Origin: Planctomycetota bacterium
GTDB taxonomy: Bacteria > Planctomycetota > UBA8742 > UBA2392
Assembly: GCA_020638675.1 (NCBI GenBank)
Contig: JACKID010000001.1
Location: 1,736,001-1,800,000 of the forward strand
Direction: 5' to 3'
Length of the DNA: 64,000 bases
In this document: one piece after another, positions 15,879 to 24,368 of the stretch
Layout of the letters: each line of letters starts with the position of its first letter
Position numbering within the stretch: position 1 is the stretch's first letter
The notes under the pieces: model-generated
Databases searched by the model: none
The model's input: only the letters and a program-made list of their open reading frames with translations
What the model was told of the DNA's origin: nothing
Made by a program: the position numbers and the translations under genes

Positions 15879-16576
15879 ACTTCCTCGCCGTAACGCTGGG
15901 GGAAGGAAAGATCACCATTCTGGTGGCCGGGATGATTGCCTGGTTTCTCCAGATGGGGTTTCACGAGGGCGGCCACGCGTGGGCGGCCTACTGGCTCGGC
16001 GACAAGACGGCCTACTACATGGGCAAGCGAACGGTGAACCCGTTCATGCACATTGAGTGGAAGAACCCGTCCTACGTGATCAGCGCCGTCGTCATGCCCG
16101 CGATCACCGTGCTTACGCTGGGCTTTCCGCTGGGTATGGCGTGGGTGCCGGTGAATCCCAGCAACTTCCGCCATCCGACGCGCGACCACGCCATTGTCGC
16201 GTTTGCGGGCCCCGCCGGCGGGTTTGTGGTAGCGGCCATCGTGCTGGGCATCTGGATTGCGGTCTATCCGCTGTTCGGCTCCGAGCCGACGCTTGCCCTC
16301 TCGCTGCTGCAGCTGGTGATCACGTACACGTACCTGACTGCGGTAATATACAGCGTGTTCAACCTCGTTCCGGTGCCGCCGCTGGATGGCAGCAACATCA
16401 TCTACTACTTCGGCAATGATGCGCTGCGCTCGTTCCTGGACAAGATTCGCCCGTACGGCTTTTTCATCGTGATCGCGCTGTTCTGGGTGCTGCCCGGAGG
16501 AGTGTTGCTCCGACCATTCTACAGCGCCATGATATGGCCGTTCGCGAATCTGCCTTCGATGATCTGGGGCCATTGA
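15875..16576 (+). CDS. Site-2-protease-like M50 membrane metallopeptidase
   Basis: The ATG at 15875 overlaps the dapF stop and gives 233 residues; an in-frame start at 15803 lies within dapF. The protein has about six hydrophobic segments. The zinc motif H30-E-G-G-H34 is in the second segment and a VPPLDGSN motif, the second conserved S2P element, lies near the C-terminus. There is no PDZ domain, which places it in the compact FtsH-independent M50 group. Such enzymes cut transmembrane segments; the substrate is unknown. Its stop overlaps the scpA start (TGATG). Confidence 0.88.
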   Translation: MNFLAVTLGEGKITILVAGMIAWFLQMGFHEGGHAWAAYWLGDKTAYYMGKRTVNPFMHIEWKNPSYVISAVVMPAITVLTLGFPLGMAWVPVNPSNFRHPTRDHAIVAFAGPAGGFVVAAIVLGIWIAVYPLFGSEPTLALSLLQLVITYTYLTAVIYSVFNLVPVPPLDGSNIIYYFGNDALRSFLDKIRPYGFFIVIALFWVLPGGVLLRPFYSAMIWPFANLPSMIWGH

Positions 16577-17334
16577 TGACTGAAGTGCGCGTACAGACGC
16601 AGGTGTACACCGGCCCACTGGACCTGCTGTTGTACCTGTGCCGCCGGGCGGAAGTGGATATCTACGACCTGCCCGTCGCCGAGATCGCCGAGCAGTACAT
16701 CATCGAGCTCGAGAAGATGGAGACCATCGACCTCGAGTACGCCGGCGAATTTCTGACCATGGCCGCGACGCTGCTCAAGCTGAAGTCCGAGCTGGTGCTC
16801 GCGCGCTCGGAGGAACGCAAGGGCGCCGAGGATGAGCGCGCCAGGCTCGTGCGCCAATTGCTCGAGTACAAGCGCATTCGCGACATGGCCACGCTGCTCA
16901 GCGAGCGCTACGACGAACAGGCGAAACGCCACGGGCGGCCGGGCGGAACGCTGCAGGCGGAGATTCCGGAAAGCGACAACGACACGTATCTCGAGGACTT
17001 CAGCGTCGTCGACCTCTACCGGGTCTTTCACCGTCTCTACGGCGAGGTCGCCGCGCCACGCCCGCACCTGATTGACCTGACCGAGAAGCCGGTCCGCTAC
17101 TACATCGACCTGATCCTCGCCCAGCTCAAGGAGCACGGGAAAGTCGATTTCGCGGCGTTGCTCGGGCCGAAGAAGGAAAAGACGGATGTGATCGGCAACT
17201 TCCTCGCGCTGCTTGAGATGGTCAAGCAGCACGAGATCAGCATCGAGCAGAACGAGGCGGGCGAGATTGTCATTGGCCCGCCGATCGACTACGGCGAAGC
17301 CGCCCCGCCGGAGTCCGCCGCCGAAGACGAGTAG
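16576..17334 (+). CDS. scpA: Segregation and condensation protein A
   Basis: ScpA is the kleisin that bridges SMC heads in the chromosome condensin. The ATG at 16576 overlaps the upstream stop and gives 252 residues starting MTEVRVQTQVY; an upstream ATG at 16534 is possible. The YTGPLDLLLYLCRRAEVDIYD opening region and the LKLKSELVLAR segment are typical, and a C-terminal winged-helix region follows. The final 46 bases overlap the 3' end of the convergent amidase gene. scpB does not follow, although it commonly does elsewhere. Confidence 0.93.
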   Translation: MTEVRVQTQVYTGPLDLLLYLCRRAEVDIYDLPVAEIAEQYIIELEKMETIDLEYAGEFLTMAATLLKLKSELVLARSEERKGAEDERARLVRQLLEYKRIRDMATLLSERYDEQAKRHGRPGGTLQAEIPESDNDTYLEDFSVVDLYRVFHRLYGEVAAPRPHLIDLTEKPVRYYIDLILAQLKEHGKVDFAALLGPKKEKTDVIGNFLALLEMVKQHEISIEQNEAGEIVIGPPIDYGEAAPPESAAEDE

Positions 17335-19850
17335 GCCCGGCGGCGCAGCCACACGACAAGCAGCAGCGAAAACAGCAGCGGTACAACCCCGCCCGCCGCG
17401 ATGGCGCAGCCCGAGCCGTCGTTACCGCCTCCATCTGAGCCTGAACCGCCCGAAGGAGGCGGCGAAGTCCCGATGCCCGTGTAGCTCGGGGCAAGGGTGC
17501 GCAGCGTGCGCTGCATGAAGGCATTCCGCGCGGCCTCCTGATTGATGGTCTCGAACGGGAAGCCGAGCATGACGACGCTGCTGTCTGCAACCCCGGCGAC
17601 CAATCCGGCCGAATACTCCAGCACGGCCGTGGACGACGCACCGGCCGCGGGCTCGATTACGTCCGGGTAGCTGACCGTGTAGGCGGTGCCGCTGCCGTCG
17701 TCGAATGTGAAAGACGGCAGGCCGTCGAAGATGCCGCCCGAGACAGGGTCAACGCTGTAGTCGTTGCTCGCGTCGGCGACGTAGTTGGTCGCGAGCGGCC
17801 CGTTGTAGAACGCGCGGTCGGCAGTGCTGCCCTGTGCGTCGAGATCCCAGCCGATTTCGCCGCCGCTGGTGAACAGGTGGCCGCCGCCTGCCAGGTAGCT
17901 GCCGACCAAGCCCTGCTCCGTTGCCGAAAACGTCTCGTCCGCGGTGCTTTCGTTGCCGAGTACCCAATCGACCATCGCGTAGCCGGACAGCGTGACGTTG
18001 CCCGCCTCGATTGCCTCGTTGCTTGCGGAGTCGAAGAAGTAACTGCCGCCGGCCGTTGTGGTTGCCTGCGCGGCGGCCAGTGCATGGCGACGCAGCGAGT
18101 CACGCCGGTTGCGCAAGTGCATGTCGCCGTCCGTGTTCGCAGCCCCCTGCTGATACCAGGTGTATTCGTCGAGGCGGTCATAGCCCGAGACCAGCAGCAG
18201 CGGTGCGGCCAGGCCTTGCGCCTGTGCATCCGGCGTGCGGGCGCAAGTCATCTCGCTCCAGAGGCTTTCGCCGCCGGCGTTGGTTGCCGTCACGCGTGCG
18301 AACACGGTCTGGCCGGGTTGCAGCCCGGTCAATGTATGGCTCGTGCTGCCGTTGGCGTCGTGCCCGTCGTCGAACGAGAACCCGTCGCTGCTCAGGTAGA
18401 CTCGGTAGCCGGTGGGGGTGGCGCTCGCTTCAAGCGGGTCGGTCACCGGCTGCCAGTTGATGGTGAGCTGGTTGGTGCCTGTGTTGCGCATCGACAGGTG
18501 GTCGGGCGCCAGCGGCATGATCACCGCGCCCGCGTTGAAGTAGCGCACGATCGCCTTGTAGATGGCGCGCGCGACATCGTGACGCCAGCCCGGGTTGCGC
18601 AGGTACCACGCGTCCTGCGCGTTGTCGTGGAACGCCGACTCCAGCAGACAACTCGGCGTCTTGGTGTTGGTGCGGACTTCGCCGAAGTTGTCTGTGTTGA
18701 GCCCCCGGTTGTTCCAGGTGTCGCCGCGTGAGGCGGCCCAGCCGTTGCACACCGTGACGACTTCGTTCTGCACCAGCGTGGCGAATGCGACGCTGTCATT
18801 CAGCAGCGACTGGGGGTGCTGCGTGCTGCCGCTGTTGTCGTAAGTGTACGTCGTGGTGCCGCGCGCGGTGCCGCCGCCGCCGCTGGCGTTGCTGTGCAGC
18901 GCGAAGGCGAGATCGAAATCCTTCCACCACAGCAGCGTGCGCGGCGGCGTGCTGACGTTGTCGCTGCCGTCGTCGAGGCTCGCGACGTCGTACACGCTGC
19001 TCGGTAGCCCGCTGAACTCGGCGTAGTAGCGCGAACACTCCTCCCAGCGCGGGCGGCCTGACGTGCCTCCCCCGCGGTCGATGCTGCCCATGCCGCCGCC
19101 TACTCGGCAGGCGTCCACCACGACCACGCTGCCGGTGGTTGCCTCGTTGCTGATCTCAACCTTGGCACCGCTCGTCGGCGTGAATTCCCACTCGCCGAGA
19201 AACACCCAGCGACCGCCCTGGTCGGCCGTCTCGGTGACGCTGTCGTAGGGGCAGGTGTACGAGTGCTGATTCTGGTCCAGCCGCACTTCTGCTACGCCGC
19301 CCGCGTGTGTGACGCGATACAGCGCGTCCGTGGCCCGGTCTGAGCCGGCCGTCCAGCGCACGTACACGGGGTAGCGGCCCTCCGCGCCGATGCTGAAGTT
19401 CCATCCGGCCGTAGCAGTCTCCGTGGCGCTGACATTGGCCCAGCGATAGCCGCTGCCCCAGTAGCCGCCGACGTTGCTGCTGTTGGTCCAGGTGCCGGTC
19501 TGGAAGTAGTTGGCGTCGCCGTCGTCGCCGATGAACTCGGCGGCCTGGTAGCTGCGCTCGCGAGGCACGACAACGTCCGCACCCGCATTCACCAGGTAGG
19601 GGATGAGGAAGTCGATCGCCAGCATCGCGTTGCTGAAGTCTTCCACGACGCCGTTGGTGACGCCGCGTTGCGTGTACCAGAAGTTGCTGGTGTTCTGCCA
19701 GGTCCAGCCGTGGCCGGGGCTGACCATGATGCGCTTGCCCGCAAGGGGGCCTGCGCTGGGCCGGTGATGTGGATCGGCCGAGATTGTCTCAGTATTCCAA
19801 ACGCACGCCGCGACCATCGCGACGAGCAGCACCGCCGTCATTCGCATCAT
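17289..19850 (-). CDS. Secreted N-acetylmuramoyl-L-alanine amidase-like protein with Golvesin-type and FN3 domains
   Basis: The start is the ATG at 19850, which begins a signal peptide (MMRMTAVLLVAMVAACV). The open frame continues upstream only as an antisense shadow of doxX. In the 853-residue product the Amidase_3 zinc set appears as H47 (SPGHGW), E70 (VVEDFSN), H319 (ALHSNA) and E404 (LLESAFHDN). A beta-sandwich of the Golvesin type (about 150-250, motifs YVRWTAGSDRAT, VVVVDACRV) is inserted between the second and third ligands. An FN3 domain (448-540), an unidentified beta-rich domain and a tail SGCAIA-TM-RRR resembling MYXO-CTERM signals follow. It should cleave or bind peptidoglycan outside the membrane. 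Confidence 0.85.
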   Translation of the reverse strand: MMRMTAVLLVAMVAACVWNTETISADPHHRPSAGPLAGKRIMVSPGHGWTWQNTSNFWYTQRGVTNGVVEDFSNAMLAIDFLIPYLVNAGADVVVPRERSYQAAEFIGDDGDANYFQTGTWTNSSNVGGYWGSGYRWANVSATETATAGWNFSIGAEGRYPVYVRWTAGSDRATDALYRVTHAGGVAEVRLDQNQHSYTCPYDSVTETADQGGRWVFLGEWEFTPTSGAKVEISNEATTGSVVVVDACRVGGGMGSIDRGGGTSGRPRWEECSRYYAEFSGLPSSVYDVASLDDGSDNVSTPPRTLLWWKDFDLAFALHSNASGGGGTARGTTTYTYDNSGSTQHPQSLLNDSVAFATLVQNEVVTVCNGWAASRGDTWNNRGLNTDNFGEVRTNTKTPSCLLESAFHDNAQDAWYLRNPGWRHDVARAIYKAIVRYFNAGAVIMPLAPDHLSMRNTGTNQLTINWQPVTDPLEASATPTGYRVYLSSDGFSFDDGHDANGSTSHTLTGLQPGQTVFARVTATNAGGESLWSEMTCARTPDAQAQGLAAPLLLVSGYDRLDEYTWYQQGAANTDGDMHLRNRRDSLRRHALAAAQATTTAGGSYFFDSASNEAIEAGNVTLSGYAMVDWVLGNESTADETFSATEQGLVGSYLAGGGHLFTSGGEIGWDLDAQGSTADRAFYNGPLATNYVADASNDYSVDPVSGGIFDGLPSFTFDDGSGTAYTVSYPDVIEPAAGASSTAVLEYSAGLVAGVADSSVVMLGFPFETINQEAARNAFMQRTLRTLAPSYTGIGTSPPPSGGSGSDGGGNDGSGCAIAAGGVVPLLFSLLLVVWLRRRAYSSSAADSGGAASP

Positions 19851-19976
19851 GTCTGAAGTCCGCACCAATTCAGGGCGCGAAGATAGGTATGGTGCGAAGT
19901 GAGAAAAGACAAATATGCCCGAAATGGGTCGGAATGAAGCGCCGTCCCGACCTGTTGCGCACCTGGAGGAAACTCG

Positions 19977-20414
19977 ATGTTTGATGATGCTACGCGTAAA
20001 GCCGGACGCGGACTGGGTTTGCTGATTCTGCGCGTCGGCGCGGGCCTGCTCATGATGTCCCACGGCTGGGGCAAGGTTCAGAAGGTTTTCGCCGGAGATT
20101 TCAAGTTTGCGGACCCGCTGGGGCTGGGTTCCGGCCCGTCCCTGGTGCTTGCTGCCGGTGCCGAGTTCGGGCTGGCGGCGCTCGTTGTCGCGGGACTGGC
20201 TACGCGCATCTCGGCCGCGCCGATCTTCTTCACCATGATGACGGCCGCGTTCGTGCAACATGCGAGCGACGACTTCGCGACCAAAGAGAAGGCGATCGTC
20301 TACGCGCTGATGTACCTCGTGATCGTGCTGGCTGGGCCGGGCAGGTTCTCGGTTGATGCAATCGTCTGGCCGGCGATCAAGCGCAGGCACGAGAAGAAAA
20401 AGAAGGCGGCGTGA
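19977..20414 (+). CDS. DoxX family membrane protein
   Basis: A 145-residue protein with four hydrophobic segments and the DoxX features LRVGAGLLMMSHGWGKV and a basic C-terminal tail. Members are small inner-membrane proteins linked to quinone or thiol redox processes, but their biochemical role is poorly defined. The ATG follows CTGGAGGAAAC. It is transcribed divergently from the amidase across a 126-base gap that should hold both promoters, and converges on the DUF2179-type gene with no gap. Confidence 0.85.
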   Translation: MFDDATRKAGRGLGLLILRVGAGLLMMSHGWGKVQKVFAGDFKFADPLGLGSGPSLVLAAGAEFGLAALVVAGLATRISAAPIFFTMMTAAFVQHASDDFATKEKAIVYALMYLVIVLAGPGRFSVDAIVWPAIKRRHEKKKKAA

Positions 20415-20966
20415 TCACTTGCGGACCAGCCCGGCGCCCGCGCCGACGCTGCTGCTGCGTACGTCATCGACGACAATGAAGCAGCCCGGGTCGCACTCGC
20501 GGGCGGCGGGGGCGATCTGGGGCGCACGCCTGCGGGCAACGTGGATGAACAGCAACTGGACCGGGCCGTCGCGGCCCTTGCCCTCGAACTGGGTTACGCG
20601 CCAGCCGCGCTCGCGGAACAGCTCGGACATGCGGTCGCCTTCGTGGGTGAAGATGCGGACAACCTGCTCGCCGCGCGCGAGCACTCCTTCGAGGGTTACA
20701 CCGACGAATGTCCCCGTGGCGAACCCCAGCGCGTAGAACACGGCGAGGATCGGGTTGCCCAGGTTCCGCACCACGCTGGAAACCACCAGCACCCAGATCA
20801 GCGCTTCGATGAATCCAATCGTCCACGCCGACTTGCGGAAGCCGTTGCGCACGCTGGACTGCCGCAGCACGCCCAGGGATACGTCAATGACGCGGGCGGC
20901 GGCAACGCCGACGCCGCCGAGGATCACCTCAAGCGTTATTTCAGGCATCTGCAAGGCTGCGAACAT
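20415..20966 (-). CDS. DUF2179/UPF0316-type membrane protein, copy A
   Basis: This 183-residue protein has an N-terminal hydrophobic half with RVIDVSLGVLR and FYALGFATGTFVGVTLEG and a C-terminal soluble domain with EQVVRIFTH, TQFEGKGRDGPVQLLF and CFIVVDD. This is the pattern of the UPF0316/DUF2179 family, predicted to have three membrane helices and an ACT-like soluble domain. No reaction is known. It is the last gene of a minus-strand operon and lies 69 bases after a paralogue. The start could instead be the ATG 6 codons later. Confidence 0.85.
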   Translation of the reverse strand: MFAALQMPEITLEVILGGVGVAAARVIDVSLGVLRQSSVRNGFRKSAWTIGFIEALIWVLVVSSVVRNLGNPILAVFYALGFATGTFVGVTLEGVLARGEQVVRIFTHEGDRMSELFRERGWRVTQFEGKGRDGPVQLLFIHVARRRAPQIAPAARECDPGCFIVVDDVRSSSVGAGAGLVRK

Positions 20967-21035
20967 GCGACGTACCGATCGGTTGCCGGCACTTGGGCCG
21001 GATCAACCCTGATCGGCATTTGGGGCGTCGCGGAT

Positions 21036-21599
21036 TTACTTTCGCTGGGCGTGGCCCGTGTTTCCTGCGAAGCGCCCGGGAACGCTACCGCGCACATCAT
21101 CCACCACGATAAAGCAGGCGTCGTCGATCTTGCGTGCCTCTTGCGGCACCTTGCGTGCCTGTTTGCGGGCCATGTGAATGAACAGCAACTGGATCGGTCC
21201 GTCGCGGCCTTTGCCTTCGAACTGCGTCACGCGAAAGCCGCTCTCTCGAAAGTGAGCCGCCATGGCGTCGCCGTGATGGGTAAAGATCCGCACCACCTGC
21301 TCGCCCTTGGCGAAGAACCCTTCCAGCGTGACGCCGACCAGTGTGCCCGTGGCGAAGCCCAGCGCGTAAAAGATTGCGTACAATGGATGGTTCAGGTTGG
21401 TCACAATGCTCGAGACCACGACCACCCAGATCAGCGATTCCAGGAACGCGAAACCCCACGCCGCTTTCTTGCGACCCGCCGCCTGTGCGGACATACGCAA
21501 CACGCCGAGCGAAACATCGAAAATGCGGGCGAAGGCGATCAGCAGCCCGCCGAAAACCATCTCGGGCGTTACACCGGAGAAATCTAGGGTAATGGCCAT
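21036..21599 (-). CDS. DUF2179/UPF0316-type membrane protein, copy B
   Basis: The 187-residue product aligns along its whole length with the neighbouring copy A. Shared blocks include the IDVSLGVLR-like membrane motif, FYALGFATGTLVGVTLEGF, GEQVVRIFTHHGD and RVTQFEGKGRDGPIQLLFIH. The two differ mostly in the extreme N- and C-termini. It lies 12 bases after the unknown 155-residue gene in the same operon. Function is unknown. Tandem copies suggest either a heteromer or recent functional divergence. Confidence 0.85.
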   Translation of the reverse strand: MAITLDFSGVTPEMVFGGLLIAFARIFDVSLGVLRMSAQAAGRKKAAWGFAFLESLIWVVVVSSIVTNLNHPLYAIFYALGFATGTLVGVTLEGFFAKGEQVVRIFTHHGDAMAAHFRESGFRVTQFEGKGRDGPIQLLFIHMARKQARKVPQEARKIDDACFIVVDDVRGSVPGRFAGNTGHAQRK

Positions 21600-21611
21600 C
21601 TCGACGGCAAA

Positions 21612-22079
21612 CTACTCCGGCTTGACCGACTTGGCGAGGGCCTCGGCCTGCTCTTCCAGCTGGGTGTCCGGCGCGCCTACCACGAGCACCAGAAGGCCTT
21701 CGTACTGGTCGCCATACTGCGGGAAGCCGTAGCAGACGGCGTCGCGCATGGATTCTTCCAGCGAGTTCTCTTCTTCGCCGCTGGTCATCATGTCGAGGTC
21801 AGGATTGTGCTTGAGCTGGTAGTCGACCACGGCCTTGTCGAAGATGTCGTGCAGCTTGCCGGTATGCTTGCCTGCGTGAAGTGTTGCCCAGCCGCAGCCG
21901 GTCTCAATCAGCCGATTCGCGATCTTGCCGAACAGCAGCTTGTCAGGCCGCTCAGCGCCGCCTGCAATCACCAGCGCCCCGAACGGCTTGGCGGGCACGG
22001 ACTCCCACTCCGCGTCAGCATCGGCGACGCCGACCACCGTGAACCTGCGAGCATTGGTTGTGGTGCCAGTGCGTGCCAT
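21612..22079 (-). CDS. Protein of unknown function
   Basis: The 155-residue product has alternating hydrophobic strands and helices (FTVVGVADADAEW, FGALVIAGGAERPDK, GLLVLVVGAP), suggesting a small alpha/beta fold, with an acidic loop near the middle. It has no signal peptide and no catalytic motif I recognise. Its ATG overlaps the lyase stop (TGATG on the minus strand), so its translation is coupled to that of the lyase. The coupling suggests a role tied to the lyase or to the membrane proteins downstream, but this is inference. Confidence 0.7.
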   Translation of the reverse strand: MARTGTTTNARRFTVVGVADADAEWESVPAKPFGALVIAGGAERPDKLLFGKIANRLIETGCGWATLHAGKHTGKLHDIFDKAVVDYQLKHNPDLDMMTSGEEENSLEESMRDAVCYGFPQYGDQYEGLLVLVVGAPDTQLEEQAEALAKSVKPE

Positions 22080-23479
22080 CAGTCGTCAAACCCCGCCTGA
22101 GGATAACGCTTCGTCAGGTACTCCAGCGAGTAGAACTTCTTTTCCTGCTCTTCGGTCAGGAGTTTGTGCTCGCGGACGAGCTCTTTGATGGTCTTGCCCG
22201 TGGCGACGCTTTCCTTGGCGACCTTGGATGCGTTCAAGTAGCCGACGACAGGGTTCAGCACGGTTGCCAGCGCCTGGCTGTGCTCGAAGTACTGCTCGCA
22301 GCGCTCGCGATTCAGGCTGCAGCCTGCGATGCCGTCTTCGGCAAATTTCGGCAGGAAGTTGGCGAGCCAACTCATGCTCCAGAGCGTGGTGCATGCCATC
22401 GTCGGCATCATTACGTTGAGGTCGAGCTGGCCTCCCATCGCGCACAGGTAGACCGTGTGGTCGTTGCCGAGCACCTGGTACAGCAGCTGGTTCATTGCCT
22501 CGGGGTTCGACGGGTTGATCTTGCCCGGCATAATGCTGCTGCCCGGCTGAATCGGTTTTAAGCGAAACTCGTCGAGTCCCGTGGTGGGGCCGCAGCTCAG
22601 AAGGCGCACGTCGTTGGTGATGCGCGTCAGCTCAATGGCCATGGTGCGGATCGCCGCGCTGAAGTTGCTGAACGCCCAGCGGCTGTTCACGGCCTCGAAC
22701 GGGTCTTCCGGCTCGCGCAGTTTCAGCCCGGTGAACTTGCGCAGGTACTCTACGGCCTTGGCGCGATAGCCGTCGGCCGTGTTCAAACCGCTGCCGATCG
22801 CGCTGCCGCCGAGCGCCAGCTCAAGCAGCTTGTCGGCCGCCTGCTGCAGGTTCTCGCGCACATGACGCACGCAGTTTCGCCAGCTCATGAACTCCTGGCC
22901 GAGCGTGATGGGTACTGCGTCCTGAAGGTGTGTGCGCCCGGACTTGATGACGTCCTTCCACTCCTTGCCCTTGGCCTCGCAGGCGTCCTGCACGGCCTTC
23001 AGCCCGGCATCCAGCCGCGGCATCGCCAGCAATGCGGACAGGTGCAGGTTGGTCGGGATGGTGTCGTTGGTACTTTGCCCGTAGTTCACGTGGTCGTTGG
23101 GGCTGATCTTGACGCTGCTGTCGATCTGCATGCCGCGATTGGCCAGCACCTCGTTCATGTTCATGTGGATGCTGGTGCCGGCGCCCGCCTGGAACACGTC
23201 GATCACGAAATGGTCGTGATGTTTGCCGTCGAGGATCTCGTCGGCGGCGGCGGCAATGGCCGCTGCGATCTTCTTGTCGAGTACGCCGCAGTCGGCGTTG
23301 GCGAGCGCGCTGGCCTTCTTCTGGTAGGCGTAGGCGCGGATGAAGTCCGGCATGCTCTGCCCGGTGATGCCGCTGACGGGGAAATTGATCAGCGAGCGGG
23401 CCGTGGAGGCGCCGTACAGCGCGTCCTTCGGCACCTTCATCTCGCCCATGGAGTCTTTTTCGATTCGCGTATCGCTCAT
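22079..23479 (-). CDS. Aspartase/fumarase superfamily lyase, probably aspartate ammonia-lyase
   Basis: The 466-residue protein carries the superfamily signature GSSIMPGKINPSNPE and the N-terminal LYGAST block. These enzymes eliminate ammonia or water to give fumarate. The stretch QAGAGTSIHMNMNEVLAN is closer to aspartases than to class II fumarases, which usually have QTGSGTQSNMN. VNYGQSTNDTIPT is intermediate. I therefore favour aspartase, with fumarase possible. The ATG follows TTGAGGACA. It heads a minus-strand operon of four genes. Fumarate produced here could enter the same part of the TCA cycle that is fed by succinyl-CoA from the mutase module. Confidence 0.82.
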   Translation of the reverse strand: MSDTRIEKDSMGEMKVPKDALYGASTARSLINFPVSGITGQSMPDFIRAYAYQKKASALANADCGVLDKKIAAAIAAAADEILDGKHHDHFVIDVFQAGAGTSIHMNMNEVLANRGMQIDSSVKISPNDHVNYGQSTNDTIPTNLHLSALLAMPRLDAGLKAVQDACEAKGKEWKDVIKSGRTHLQDAVPITLGQEFMSWRNCVRHVRENLQQAADKLLELALGGSAIGSGLNTADGYRAKAVEYLRKFTGLKLREPEDPFEAVNSRWAFSNFSAAIRTMAIELTRITNDVRLLSCGPTTGLDEFRLKPIQPGSSIMPGKINPSNPEAMNQLLYQVLGNDHTVYLCAMGGQLDLNVMMPTMACTTLWSMSWLANFLPKFAEDGIAGCSLNRERCEQYFEHSQALATVLNPVVGYLNASKVAKESVATGKTIKELVREHKLLTEEQEKKFYSLEYLTKRYPQAGFDD

Positions 23480-23612
23480 GGTCGTGTCCTCAAGGCTATG
23501 CGAGCCTGTTTAGCAGGATGGGCGCGCGGCTTCCACATCGTGTGGCACGCGTTGCGATGAGGCTGAAGGGTTCCCGCGGCGGCAATTGAATGGAATCCGC
23601 CCACTCCCCTCG

Positions 23613-23641
23613 TTGACACCGGGGGATGCGGCCGCTATTTC
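23613..23641 (+). promoter_or_regulatory. Putative sigma70 promoter for efp
   Basis: A perfect TTGACA (23613-23618) is followed after exactly 17 bases by TATTTC (23636-23641). The predicted start of transcription lies near 23648, about 23 bases before the GTG at 23671. This also argues against the longer reading of efp from 23626, which would start inside the promoter. Confidence 0.6.
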
Positions 23642-23670
23642 TGGCGCTTCGTTCAACGGTGGAGACTGCA

Positions 23671-24234
23671 GTGCTTAAGGCCACAGACCTGCGTAAGGGC
23701 AAAGTCATCAAAATGGATGGCAAGCTCGTGCGCATCAGCGATTTCCAGCACATCACGCCCGGCAACTGGCGCGGCATCGTGCAGATCAAATACAAGGACA
23801 TCATCACGGGCGTAGGCAGCCAGAAGCGCATCCGCCCGGAAGACAAGTTCGAGGACGTGTTCCTCGACCAGCGCAAGATGCAGTACCTCTACAAGCAGGG
23901 CGACAAGTACGTGTTCATGGACACCGAAACGTACGAGCAGCCTGAGTTGAATGAGGACGTCGTCGGCGACGCATCGAACTACCTGCGCGAGAACGACGAG
24001 TGCACGATCCTGTTTTACGAAGGCGCGGTGGTATCGCTTGAACTTCCGCCGAACGTGACGCTTACGGTCGAGTACACCGAGCCGGGCGTGAAGGGCGACA
24101 CCGTCCAGAACGTGACCAAGCCGGCCAAGCTTGAGACGGGCCTCGAAGTGAAGGTGCCGAACCACATCAACATCGGCGACCGCGTCAAGGTCGACACCCG
24201 TACCGGTGAGTTCGTGGAACGTGACAACAGCTAG
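23671..24234 (+). CDS. efp: Elongation factor P
   Basis: EF-P binds between the P and E sites and rescues ribosomes stalled at polyproline stretches. The GTG at 23671, 8 bases after GGTGGAG, yields 187 residues beginning MLKATDLRKGKV, which is the family length. All three beta-barrel domains are present, ending in KVDTRTGEFVERDNS. The loop tip that contacts the P-site tRNA reads PGNWRG, with N32 where E. coli has the modified K34 and other bacteria have Lys or Arg. No modification enzyme gene is adjacent. Several long proteins here are Pro-rich, so polyproline rescue is relevant. Confidence 0.93.
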   Translation: MLKATDLRKGKVIKMDGKLVRISDFQHITPGNWRGIVQIKYKDIITGVGSQKRIRPEDKFEDVFLDQRKMQYLYKQGDKYVFMDTETYEQPELNEDVVGDASNYLRENDECTILFYEGAVVSLELPPNVTLTVEYTEPGVKGDTVQNVTKPAKLETGLEVKVPNHINIGDRVKVDTRTGEFVERDNS

Positions 24235-24258
24235 TACTGCCGCAAGAGAATCAAACCC

Positions 24259-24292
24259 GGGGCGGCGCCTGTGCGCCGCCCCGCTGCTTTTT
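24259..24292 (+). terminator. Rho-independent terminator after efp
   Basis: A perfect 10-bp stem (GGGGCGGCGC and GCGCCGCCCC) with a CTGT loop is followed after five bases by TTTTT, 24 bases past the efp stop. It makes efp a single-gene transcription unit. It also shows that the TTG at 24291 cannot be the start of the downstream transporter. Confidence 0.92.
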
Positions 24293-24368
24293 GGATCAAA
24301 GTGACATGCCCGTTCGTTGCAATGCGGCCCATGGAATTGCAGCGCAGGGCGAAGAGGATGCCCCGGTC

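Noticed and set aside
19851..20390. The minus-strand frame of the amidase stays open through 180 more codons upstream.
   Set aside because: These codons are antisense to doxX, have low-complexity shadow composition, and a signal peptide begins exactly at the ATG at 19850.
24291..24368. TTG and ATG starts that would lengthen the MFS transporter.
   Set aside because: The TTG lies within the T-run of the efp terminator. The ATG at 24306 has no good ribosome site, while 24369 follows GAGG.
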